Shown here piece by piece: positions 8,275-15,323 of a stretch of DNA of 23,070 nucleotides. Made by a program: the position numbers and the translations under genes. The stretch's first letter is position 1, and each line of letters starts with the position of its first letter. A model generated the notes under the pieces. It made no database searches. It was not told the origin of the DNA and saw only the letters and a list, made by a program, of their open reading frames with translations. The DNA is from JBBQHX01 sp035306065 (lineage in GTDB: Bacteria > Gemmatimonadota > Gemmatimonadetes > Gemmatimonadales > Gemmatimonadaceae), in contig DATGOL010000063.1 of assembly GCA_035306065.1 (NCBI GenBank), forward strand, positions 1-23,070. Reading direction: 5' to 3'.

Positions 8275-9011
8275 GTGACGCCTTCCGGCCGCCGGTGATC
8301 GAGGCCGCTCGTCGCACGGCGGTCGTCACCGGCGCATCACGCGGTATCGGCGAGGCGATAGCACGTCGCCTCGCAGACGACGGCATACGCGTGATTCTGC
8401 TGGCGCGGAGTGAGAATCGACTGCAGGAGCTGGCGGCCGAGATAGGTCGGGATGCCGTGGCGGTGACCTGTGATCTGGGAGTGGAACGGGCGGTAGGGGA
8501 GGGCATTGCCGCAGTCGAGGACGTTCTCGGGCATTCGCCCGACATAGTCGTCAACAATGCCGGTGCGTTCGAGCTTTCGCCCGCGCATGAACAGAACCCG
8601 GATGATTTCGCCAGGATACTGGCCGTAAACCTGGAAGGTCCGTTCAGGCTCGTGAGGCAGTGGCTGCCCCACATGCTCTCGCGCGGGAACGGACATATCG
8701 TGACGATCGGGTCCATTGCAGATCGGGTGATCTTCCCGGGAAACGCTGCCTACGCGGCGAGCAAGTTCGGTTCGCGGGCAATGCACGAAGTTCTGCGCAT
8801 GGAAACCCGTGGCACCGGCGTGAAAGCCAGCCTGGTGAGTCCGGCGCAGGTGGACACCGAGCTGTGGACGCCATTCGACCCCGACAACTCGCCGGGCTTC
8901 ACTCCTCGTTCGAGTATGCTCGCGCCCGGGGCTGTTGCCGATGCGGTGTCGTATGTACTGAATGCCCCTGGAAACGTGAATGTGGATGAACTGCGCCTGT
9001 CGCACAGCTGA
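8271..9011 (+). CDS. SDR-family NADP-dependent oxidoreductase, possible sepiapterin reductase
   Basis: The protein is a 246-residue classical short-chain dehydrogenase. The dinucleotide motif TGASRGIG is at 20-27, NNAG at 95-98, the catalytic Ser148 in TIGSIADR, and Tyr161/Lys165 in YAASK. ARS at 45-47 after strand 2 suits NADP(H). The C-terminus (NVNVDELRL) resembles YdfG-like and sepiapterin-reductase-like SDRs more than FabG. The start codon overlaps the folE stop by 4 bases. With PTPS and FolE directly upstream, reduction of the 6-pyruvoyl side chain to give tetrahydrobiopterin is the natural hypothesis. SDR substrate cannot be read from sequence alone, so the class is certain but the substrate is inferred. 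Alternatives are a pteridine reductase or an unrelated carbonyl reductase. Confidence 0.88.
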   Translation: MSDAFRPPVIEAARRTAVVTGASRGIGEAIARRLADDGIRVILLARSENRLQELAAEIGRDAVAVTCDLGVERAVGEGIAAVEDVLGHSPDIVVNNAGAFELSPAHEQNPDDFARILAVNLEGPFRLVRQWLPHMLSRGNGHIVTIGSIADRVIFPGNAAYAASKFGSRAMHEVLRMETRGTGVKASLVSPAQVDTELWTPFDPDNSPGFTPRSSMLAPGAVADAVSYVLNAPGNVNVDELRLSHS

Positions 9012-9064
9012 CCGTCAGGCATTCGCGGTCAACCTGCTGACCACCCTCAGGCCGTGGCTCAACG

Positions 9065-9706
9065 ATGTTCGTTGAACTGACGGACATACTGCGCTGTGCA
9101 CGGGACCACGAAGACAGCTGGCTGGTACTCGCGGCCACTCGTACGGTGGACAGGCACGTTGTGGAGGGCACACTCGGCTGCCCGGTGTGCGGGGCGGAGT
9201 ATCCGGTAAGGGGTGGAATGGCTGACATGCGTTACGGCCATGATGCCGCCGAGGGCGGGGAGCCCTCTCTGGGGATCCCGCCGGGAGCGCATGACGAGCG
9301 GCAGGAACTCGCTCTCCGGCTTGCTGCCTACTCGGGGCTGGCCGAACCCGGCGGAACCGTCGTGGTTGGCGGAGCGCTGTCTGCGGTGAGCAGCGAGCTG
9401 GAACAGCTCACATCGGTGCGGGTGCTTTCAGTCAATCCGCCGGTACCGCCTCCGCCCGGTCAGTCTGCGCTTGCGTGCACTGGCCGGCTGCCGCTCGCAA
9501 AGAGCTCGATACGCGCGCTCGTGCTCGACAGTGGCGCTGCGGCATCCCTCGATCTCGATGCCGCCGTGACTGCGGTGCGCAGTGGCGGCAGGGTGGTACT
9601 GCCGGCAACCATACCGCTTCCGCAGGGCCTAACGGAACTCGCGAGCGACGATGAGTGGCGGGTGGCCGAACGTGCAGCACCCACGATCACCCTCAAGCGC
9701 GCGTAG
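9065..9706 (+). CDS. Uncharacterised protein: Trm112-like zinc ribbon plus methyltransferase-like region
   Basis: I do not recognise the full-length family of this 213-residue protein. The first 55 residues resemble Trm112/YcaR zinc ribbons: DILRCARDH with Cys11 and His15, then GCPVCGAEYPVRGGM with Cys39 and Cys42. The second ligand would be His instead of the usual Cys. Residues about 80-200 show a truncated Rossmann-like pattern: GTVVVGG, VRVLSVNPP, a proline run, RALVLDSG and GGRVVLPATIPLP. This looks like the later strands of a class I methyltransferase without a clear SAM motif. Trm112 proteins normally activate methyltransferases in trans, so a fused degenerate domain is curious. The gene starts 53 bases after the SDR on the same strand and may be the last gene of the pterin operon. 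Its function is unknown. Confidence 0.7.
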   Translation: MFVELTDILRCARDHEDSWLVLAATRTVDRHVVEGTLGCPVCGAEYPVRGGMADMRYGHDAAEGGEPSLGIPPGAHDERQELALRLAAYSGLAEPGGTVVVGGALSAVSSELEQLTSVRVLSVNPPVPPPPGQSALACTGRLPLAKSSIRALVLDSGAAASLDLDAAVTAVRSGGRVVLPATIPLPQGLTELASDDEWRVAERAAPTITLKRA

Positions 9707-9773
9707 ATCGCAGCTGGCAGCTCACGCAGGTGCCACAACGCCGGCTGCGGCAACGCCACCAGCTGCCTCACCC

Positions 9774-11615
9774 TCACCCTCCGCGCTCGTCCTCCGCCGC
9801 AGCATACACGGAGTCGATCAGTTCCTTGTACGCCTTGTCCACAACGTGCCTCTTGACGCTCAGCTTCGGCGTGAGCTCACCACGCTCGATCGAGAACTCG
9901 TGCTCCAGCGCCACCACCCGCTTGGGCAATTCATAGCGCGCCAGGTCCGAAAGCTCGCTCAGCACCTCCTTCTCCAGCTTCTCCTGCACCTGCGGCAGCG
10001 CAATGAGCTCCGCATGGTCTCGCCAGGCGAGTGAGTTCACCCTCGCCCACTTTTCCAGCTGTTCGTAGTCAGGCACCACGAGCATCATCGGGAAGCGACG
10101 ACGATCGCCCAGCATCACTGCCTGCGAGATGAACTTGTTGGTGTTCACCCGGTTCTCGATCGGCTGCGGAGCGATGTTCTTGCCACCGGCCGTTACGATG
10201 ATGTCCTTCTTGCGATCGGTGATGCGAAGGTAGTCATCTTCCAGAACGCCGATGTCTCCCGTGTAGAACCAGCCGTCGGCATCCAGCGCTTCCGCGGTGG
10301 CGGTGGGGTTGTTGTAGTACCCCTTCATCACGTGAGGCCCGCGCGTGAGAATCTCGCCGTCTTCCGCAATTCGCACTTCCACGCCCGCAACCGGCCTGCC
10401 AACAGTGCCAAGCCGGAAATGCGCGGGCGTATTAACGGAAATCACCGGTGACGTTTCAGTGAGCCCGTACCCTTCGAGAATGGTCAGGCCCGCCGCGTAA
10501 AAGAACTTGTTGATCTCGGGAGCGAGCGGTGCGCCGCCTGACACGAAGTAGCGCATGCGCCCTCCCGTGCGCTCCTGCAGCTTGGAAAAAACGAGCTTCT
10601 GTGCAATGCGATACTGGATTGCCAGCAGGCCCGTTACGGTGCGGCCTGCAAGCCGCTCGTCCGCCCACCGGTCTGCCACGCCTCGCGCCCAGTTGAATAT
10701 CCGCTGCTTCGTGGCGCCGCCGGACATCGCCGTTTCCACTACGCGAGCGTACATCTTCTCGTACAGCCGCGGTACGGCCATCATGTAGGTGGGGCGCACT
10801 TCCACCAGGTTCTTCGGAACCGTATCAATCGACTCCGCATAGGCAATGGAAACGCCTGCCGCAAAGAACAGGTAGGAGCCCATTCTCTCGAATACGTGTG
10901 ACAGCGGAAGGAAGCTCAATGCCACGTCACCAACGCCAAGCGGAACGGCCTGTCGCGCAGCCTCGACGTTGGAGAAAAAATTATCGTGCGTGAGCATCAC
11001 TCCCTTCGGCTGCCCGGTGGTGCCTGACGTGTAAATCAGGGTGGCGATGTCTCCCGGCTGTGCATTACCCGCATCGAGCCTCCACGCCGCCGCCGCGTCC
11101 GGGCTGTCCTGTTCCTTCCCCAGGTGCTCCACCTCGGCGAGGGTCATGTCCACGCCGCTGATCGGCTCGTCGCTGAAGCTGATCACGTGGCGCACGTCGG
11201 GCAGGCTTTCACGCAGCGCGGTGATCTTCGCCGCCTGGTCTGCGTTCGACACGAACACGGCAACGCTTGCGGAGTCACGCAACAGGTGCGGAATCTGCTC
11301 GGTTGGAAGTGTGGCGTACACCGGCACGTCCACCACGCGAGACGTAAGGCAGGCATAGTCCACCAGAGCCCACTCCAGCCGGTTCTCGCTCAGGATCGCC
11401 ACACGGTCGCCCGGCACGATGCCCAGGGCGTTCATGCCTAGCGAGATCCTCCTGGTGCGCTCCAGTATGGTGCGATGGGACACCTGGCGGTATTCCCCAC
11501 CGATCTTGCGCTGGAATGCGTCCGGAAGGTCATATCCGTCGCATGCATCGAAGAACATCCGGTTCAGTGTGCCGGGTGCCGGACGTGGTCCGCCCATGGC
11601 GTGCGTCTGCGACAT
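9774..11615 (-). CDS. Long-chain fatty acid-CoA ligase (AMP-dependent synthetase, FadD15-like)
   Basis: This 613-residue ANL-superfamily enzyme activates a carboxylic acid with ATP to an acyl-adenylate and then transfers it to CoA. The P-loop YTSGTTGQPKG is at 195-205. Later motifs are GYGLTETSP, then GWFYTGDIG, and ITDRKKDIIVTAGGKNIAP with the hinge. Overall length and the C-terminal segment (FSIERGELTPKLSVKRHVV) match the eukaryote-like long-chain acyl-CoA synthetases common in bacteria. A purine-rich GGGAGG lies 13 bases before the ATG, a little far for an ideal ribosome-binding site. The gene is 30 bases downstream of the lipoprotein gene and converges with the zinc-ribbon gene. Chain length is inferred from overall family resemblance. 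Confidence 0.92.
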   Translation of the reverse strand: MSQTHAMGGPRPAPGTLNRMFFDACDGYDLPDAFQRKIGGEYRQVSHRTILERTRRISLGMNALGIVPGDRVAILSENRLEWALVDYACLTSRVVDVPVYATLPTEQIPHLLRDSASVAVFVSNADQAAKITALRESLPDVRHVISFSDEPISGVDMTLAEVEHLGKEQDSPDAAAAWRLDAGNAQPGDIATLIYTSGTTGQPKGVMLTHDNFFSNVEAARQAVPLGVGDVALSFLPLSHVFERMGSYLFFAAGVSIAYAESIDTVPKNLVEVRPTYMMAVPRLYEKMYARVVETAMSGGATKQRIFNWARGVADRWADERLAGRTVTGLLAIQYRIAQKLVFSKLQERTGGRMRYFVSGGAPLAPEINKFFYAAGLTILEGYGLTETSPVISVNTPAHFRLGTVGRPVAGVEVRIAEDGEILTRGPHVMKGYYNNPTATAEALDADGWFYTGDIGVLEDDYLRITDRKKDIIVTAGGKNIAPQPIENRVNTNKFISQAVMLGDRRRFPMMLVVPDYEQLEKWARVNSLAWRDHAELIALPQVQEKLEKEVLSELSDLARYELPKRVVALEHEFSIERGELTPKLSVKRHVVDKAYKELIDSVYAAAEDERGG

Positions 11616-11645
11616 AATCAGTTGTGAGCCTCCCGCAGGGAGTCG

Positions 11646-12485
11646 TCAGGGCGCTGCAGTGAGGCGCAGCGGTATCTCGATCGGTGAGCCGGCTACGTTC
11701 GCGCCGAGATGTCTCGTGGTGATGATTACCACCAGTGTCTCGCCTTGCGCAATGTCACCGGTGTTCAGGACTACTACTTCGCGGGCGGCGATTCCGCCAT
11801 TGTCGGTGGTGTCCTGCGGTGCCGGTACCGCTCCGCTGCCTCCCGGTTCCACCAGCCGGAAGTTCAGGTCGTCCGGTGCAAGGCGAGCCCCGCGGAACTC
11901 CACTTCGTACTCCACGATCCAGCCCGGAACCGCAGCACCTTCGGTGGCGCCTTCGTCAGGTTCGCTCCTCAGCACAACCGAAATCGGTTCTGATCGAACA
12001 CTCGGCGCCGCGTAGGACACCGAGTCGGGAACGTCTCCGGATGTGGTGATCGTGGCAGGAGCGCGCACCACGCGGAGCGGCGCGGACGGCGATATCTCCA
12101 GCGTCAGGTTGCCGATGCGCGCAAAGGTCGCCACCGTCCGGCCGGGAGCACCGCGCGCCGACAGAAACCCGTTTTCCACGGTAACGGCGGTGTCCGTGCT
12201 GAAGTACTCGATCGGCGCACCGGGAATTGGATCGCCCTTTCCGTTGTAGGCAATTGCCTGCAGCTGCACGGCAGTGCCGTCTGCATTCCGCAGTGAGTCG
12301 CCGGTAACGACTGCGGGGAATGGCAGAACGCCTGCCGAGAGGGAGAATGGTGCTTCGGTGTCGGTTGGCGCGGAGCTGCAGGCGGTAAGCAGCAGCAGCG
12401 CCGGAGCGAAGGCCAGGGCGCCGGCGACGCTTCGGAAGGCCGGTTCGCGGCCAATTCGCTGAGCCGTGCGCCGAACGCTGCTCAT
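11646..12485 (-). CDS. Ig-like (Big-type) surface lipoprotein, unknown function
   Basis: The 279-residue protein has a basic N-terminus, a hydrophobic core and the lipobox LLLTAC with Cys36, so it should be lipidated and envelope-anchored. Residues about 47-135 form a beta-rich module (VQLQAIAYNGKGDPIPGAPI, EYFSTDTAVTV, GRTVATFARIG) that resembles bacterial Ig-like domains in which sequence variants such as A..G.P..G..V.F.S.. recur. The second half (about 165-275) is another beta-rich region that I cannot name. The start ATG overlaps the ParA stop by 4 bases (ATGA). The open frame continues far upstream through parA in another register, but that extension is a shadow. Substrate and role are unknown. 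Co-expression with a ParA ATPase is unusual and may suggest an envelope-positioned complex. Confidence 0.8.
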   Translation of the reverse strand: MSSVRRTAQRIGREPAFRSVAGALAFAPALLLLTACSSAPTDTEAPFSLSAGVLPFPAVVTGDSLRNADGTAVQLQAIAYNGKGDPIPGAPIEYFSTDTAVTVENGFLSARGAPGRTVATFARIGNLTLEISPSAPLRVVRAPATITTSGDVPDSVSYAAPSVRSEPISVVLRSEPDEGATEGAAVPGWIVEYEVEFRGARLAPDDLNFRLVEPGGSGAVPAPQDTTDNGGIAAREVVVLNTGDIAQGETLVVIITTRHLGANVAGSPIEIPLRLTAAP

Positions 12486-13255
12486 CCGAACCGTTCCGCG
12501 AGAATCGTTGCGAGATTCACGTATGCCTGCGCGGCCGGGTCCTTGGGATCGCGAAGTACAACCGGCTGGCCTGCTGCAAAGGCATCGGCAGACGACACGG
12601 TTCGCGGGATCACGATATCGAACACCATGTCCGACGGCAGGTTTGCACGCACGTAGGACGCCACGCGCTCGGATGCGGTATTGCCCGGCTCGAACATCGT
12701 CAGCAGCAGGCCGTCGAGCGTGAGCTCGGGGTTGTGCGAGACGATGTCCTGGATGCCGCGCAGGATCTGCGGCGTGGTCTGCAGCGCCAGCGGTTCGGAC
12801 TGCAGCGGAACTATCACGTGCTGGCTGGCTTCGAGTACGCGGCGAACGATTGGTCCGAGGCCGGGCGGGGTGTCCACGATCACCACGTGGCACCGTTCGC
12901 GAGCGGTGCGGAGCAGGTCGCCCAGGAGGGTGGTTTCCGCTACGAGTTCCTGATAGAAGGCATGGTCCGGCGTCTCGCTCACCGAGCCAACCAGCATGGC
13001 GCGAAGCCAGGGAAGTGCAGTTGGAAGGATGACTTCGCGGAGCTGACGCTGACCCATGAGATAGTCGGCGAAGCCGTAGGTAGGGTGGCCGCGTCTCAGC
13101 CCCACGCCGTAGCGAACGGAGCCTTGCGGGTCGGTGTCTACCACCAGCGTTTTCAGGCCGCGGCGCGCGAATGCTGCGGCAAGGTTTACGGCTGTAGTGG
13201 TCTTTCCAACGCCACCCTTCTGGCTTACGACGGCGACAACGTGCCCCACGCTCAC
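12482..13255 (-). CDS. ParA/Soj-like ATPase (orphan, no ParB nearby)
   Basis: This 257-residue P-loop ATPase has a deviant Walker A, SQKGGVGKTT at 11-20 with signature Lys13 and catalytic Lys18. DTDPQGS follows at about 40-46, and the Walker B region VIVDTPPGLGP at about 125-135. These features define the ParA/MinD superfamily, whose ATP-dependent dimers bind DNA or membrane and position chromosomes, plasmids or protein clusters. There is no MinD-type C-terminal amphipathic helix. No parB, parS-like array or replication gene is near, which argues against plain chromosome segregation. It starts with GTG overlapping the TPR gene stop by 4 bases and ends overlapping the lipoprotein start. It could position an envelope or metabolic assembly. 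The cargo is unknown. Confidence 0.92.
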   Translation of the reverse strand: MSVGHVVAVVSQKGGVGKTTTAVNLAAAFARRGLKTLVVDTDPQGSVRYGVGLRRGHPTYGFADYLMGQRQLREVILPTALPWLRAMLVGSVSETPDHAFYQELVAETTLLGDLLRTARERCHVVIVDTPPGLGPIVRRVLEASQHVIVPLQSEPLALQTTPQILRGIQDIVSHNPELTLDGLLLTMFEPGNTASERVASYVRANLPSDMVFDIVIPRTVSSADAFAAGQPVVLRDPKDPAAQAYVNLATILAERFG

Positions 13256-13860
13256 AGGCCGCCGCGAGGTGAGGTGCTGCCGTCGCCGCCGGGGCCGAAG
13301 CTGTCAGTGCGCTGCCCCGGTCTCGGAGCACCGTCGCCGGCGGACTCGGGGCCTCTGCCCGGTTCATCCCGGTCCGGCTCGCCGGCCGCGTCGACGGGGT
13401 CGTCGACCCGTGCGTTATCAGCGTCCATGACGGAGTTGCCGGACTCCATGCCCTCGAGGGTAGCCCTGGCGTGCTTGATCCATCGCTCTGATTCGGGGCC
13501 CTTGGGCGGACGGGCGAGAAAGTCCGTGAGGTGCTGGCGTGCTTCGTCCGGCTCGCCCCTCTTGATCAGGAGGAAGGCGAGTCCGTAGTGGGCACCAGAA
13601 AGATTCGGCTCCAGCTGCAGGGCTCGCCTGTAGCAGCGAACGGCCTCGTCCAGCTGCCCGGTGCGGGAGTAGGCGATGGCCATGTTCTGGAGCACGCGAT
13701 AGTCGTCCGGCTTGTCCCTGAGGGCAAGCCGATACGAGGTGAGCGCGGCCGCGTAATCACCCTGGCGTTCGAGAGCCAGAGCCTCATTGAGGTAGTTGAT
13801 CCGCTGCGGCCTGGACTCACCAGGCGACTTCCCGCCGGTAAGGCGGCTCCACCAGGACAT
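13252..13860 (-). CDS. Tetratricopeptide repeat protein
   Basis: With the start at ATG 13860-13858 the protein has 202 residues and begins MSWWSRLTGGKSPGE. A longer frame begins at 13956, but its first 32 residues look non-coding. Three TPR units follow: one ending SYRLALRDKPDD, one with NMAIAYSRTGQLDEAVRCY, and one with GLAFLLIKRGEPDEARQHL. The last 60 residues are an acidic, Gly/Pro/Asp-rich disordered tail. I see no signal peptide, so the protein is probably cytosolic. It is likely to be a scaffold whose partner is the ParA ATPase encoded in the 4-base-overlapping next gene. That pairing is inferred from gene order. No clear Shine-Dalgarno site precedes the chosen start. Confidence 0.82.
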   Translation of the reverse strand: MSWWSRLTGGKSPGESRPQRINYLNEALALERQGDYAAALTSYRLALRDKPDDYRVLQNMAIAYSRTGQLDEAVRCYRRALQLEPNLSGAHYGLAFLLIKRGEPDEARQHLTDFLARPPKGPESERWIKHARATLEGMESGNSVMDADNARVDDPVDAAGEPDRDEPGRGPESAGDGAPRPGQRTDSFGPGGDGSTSPRGGL

Positions 13861-14134
13861 GCGACGCGGGTAAGGGCGAAGGCGAAGTGTGAGTGTAGCC
13901 CACGAGAGGCGTACGGAGCCGAAAGTGTATCGTAACAGCCTGCTGTCAGCAACCACGCGCCGTGACTGTGGTTACGCAGAATGAGCGCCGGAAATCGGAT
14001 TGCGCGGCGCCCGGCTGATTCAAGAATGCGCTGGCGCTCGCCTTGCCGGAAGCGGGTAGCCCGGTAGCTTCCTCAAGAGGTGCCCGGTTCGGCGGTGCAA
14101 ATCGGGACGGTTAAATGACTCGGACGGGAACAGA

Positions 14135-14662
14135 ATGTCGCCAAGACAGACCAGGGTAGACCCGACGAAGGGAGTGCTGGATGTGGACTGGCAGCTCTTT
14201 GGCGAGTTCTCACGGGCCCTCGCGCTCAAGGTCGCGCGGGAGTACGACCCGGAGATCGTGGTGGGAATCGCAACCGCCGGGGTAATTCCCGGTGCCACGA
14301 TTGCCGCAATCATGGACCGGGAGTTTTACTCGATCATGGTGAGCCGGCGGTATCGCGCAGATACCATCCGGGCTACTCCCGCAGTGCTACGTCAGGCACC
14401 GCAGGAGGTTCGGGACAAGCGGGTGCTGCTCGTTGACGAAACCTGCGACAGCGGCGAGACCATTCGACTTGCCATTGCCGCGCTGGTGAATTCGGGTGCG
14501 CGAGAGGTGCGCACTGCGGTGAGCTTCAGAACCGGGCCGTACGAGCCGGATTTCTACGCGCTGGCAACCGAGGCGACTATCGTGCTGCCCTGGGACCGGG
14601 AGGTTCTGCTTGGCGAGAAGCTCGTTCCGAATCCGCTGTATTCGGAGGCGCTGGAGCTCTAG
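14135..14662 (+). CDS. Phosphoribosyltransferase-domain protein (type I PRTase)
   Basis: This is a 175-residue protein of the PRTase fold. The PRPP-binding loop VLLVDETCDSGETIR is at 97-111, with the acidic pair Asp101-Glu102 and the Ser-Gly-Glu-Thr phosphate loop. An early loop GIATAGVIPG (44-53) matches the PPi-binding region of purine PRTases. The layout resembles COG2236-type xanthine/guanine/hypoxanthine phosphoribosyltransferases, which salvage purine bases with PRPP, but the base-specificity hood is short and the substrate cannot be fixed. Binding-only regulators also use this fold. The gene stands alone, divergent from the TPR gene and convergent with the V4R gene. Confidence 0.8.
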   Translation: MSPRQTRVDPTKGVLDVDWQLFGEFSRALALKVAREYDPEIVVGIATAGVIPGATIAAIMDREFYSIMVSRRYRADTIRATPAVLRQAPQEVRDKRVLLVDETCDSGETIRLAIAALVNSGAREVRTAVSFRTGPYEPDFYALATEATIVLPWDREVLLGEKLVPNPLYSEALEL

Positions 14663-14664
14663 CG

Positions 14665-14701
14665 GAGCGTAAGCGATGCTCGGAGAGCATCGCTTACGCT
14701 C
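14665..14701. terminator. Perfect 17-bp inverted repeat between convergent genes
   Basis: GAGCGTAAGCGATGCTC (14665-14681) is followed by the loop GGA and its exact reverse complement (14685-14701). It begins two bases after the phosphoribosyltransferase stop and lies 37 bases from the end of the convergent V4R gene. It is therefore placed to stop transcription from both sides. Neither strand has a U-tract, so it is either a non-canonical terminator, an mRNA-stabilising hairpin, or a copy of an intergenic repeat. Confidence 0.6.
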
Positions 14702-14737
14702 GATCAGGTGGCGGTTCGGAACGGCCCGTTTCGCTCG

Positions 14738-15277
14738 TCAGGTGCGGAGCGCCTCACGCCAGCTGCGGCCCGCCGCCATTGCCTCCCACGCAACCTGAAC
14801 CGCTGCGGGGCTCGCTGCGAGAAAACGGCAGAACAGTGGTGCTTCGGCACCGCCCGTTTCCACGGCCATCACTGCCACCGGTGCTTCCACCAGGCGCGAC
14901 AACAGCCCCGAGAGCACACCCGTGGTGAACGGGGAGCCGTCTTCGCAGCCGCCGGCAGCACGCGCTTCGGCACCATCCTGCACCGTCACGATTATCGCCA
15001 CGGCGTCGCCGCTGTCCTCGTCAGGCAGGACGTTCACCTCGCCCCAGCCTCGCGCACGCATGAATGCGCCAAGCCGCACGGCGAAGGCGTCTGACGGAAG
15101 CTGGTCGGGAGACGCCGACCCTTCAGCGTTCAGCTCCTCGGTGAGTGCGTTGTAGAGCGCGTCTCCCGTTGCATACCCCGCTTCCTGCAGGATGCGCACA
15201 CCTTCCGCACCACGACTCTCCAGTATCGCAGACCTCAGTGATTGCAGCGATAACGACGCAAGGCTCACGAGGGGCAT
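14738..15277 (-). CDS. V4R (4-vinyl reductase-like) domain protein
   Basis: The 179-residue protein matches the V4R small-molecule-binding fold (heme-NO-binding-related, BchJ/TRAPP-Bet3-like). It has an N-terminal helical part with QEAGYATGDALYNAL, and a C-terminal half with FTTGVLSGLLSRLVEAPVAV, then a loop (VETGGAEAPLF) and CRFLAASP with Cys150. The pattern Gly-x-Leu-x-Gly-x-Leu followed about 25 residues later by C-x-F is typical of V4R. These proteins bind hydrocarbons, tetrapyrroles or other hydrophobic ligands and often act as sensors or chaperones. No output domain is attached. The gene lies 46 bases downstream of ligA on the same strand. The ligand is unknown. Confidence 0.72.
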   Translation of the reverse strand: MPLVSLASLSLQSLRSAILESRGAEGVRILQEAGYATGDALYNALTEELNAEGSASPDQLPSDAFAVRLGAFMRARGWGEVNVLPDEDSGDAVAIIVTVQDGAEARAAGGCEDGSPFTTGVLSGLLSRLVEAPVAVMAVETGGAEAPLFCRFLAASPAAVQVAWEAMAAGRSWREALRT

Positions 15278-15323
15278 TGTGTTGGTATGTGTTGTTGTCG
15301 TTGCCTGCCTGACGAGCAGGACG

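Noticed and set aside
12482..13255. Chromosome or plasmid partition locus
   Set aside because: No ParB, no parS-like 16-mer palindromes noticed and no replication gene; the ATPase is called an orphan instead.
12486..13367. N-terminal extension of the lipoprotein frame to 573 residues
   Set aside because: The extra 294 residues run through parA and the TPR gene in another register, and the lipobox signal peptide marks the true start at 12485.
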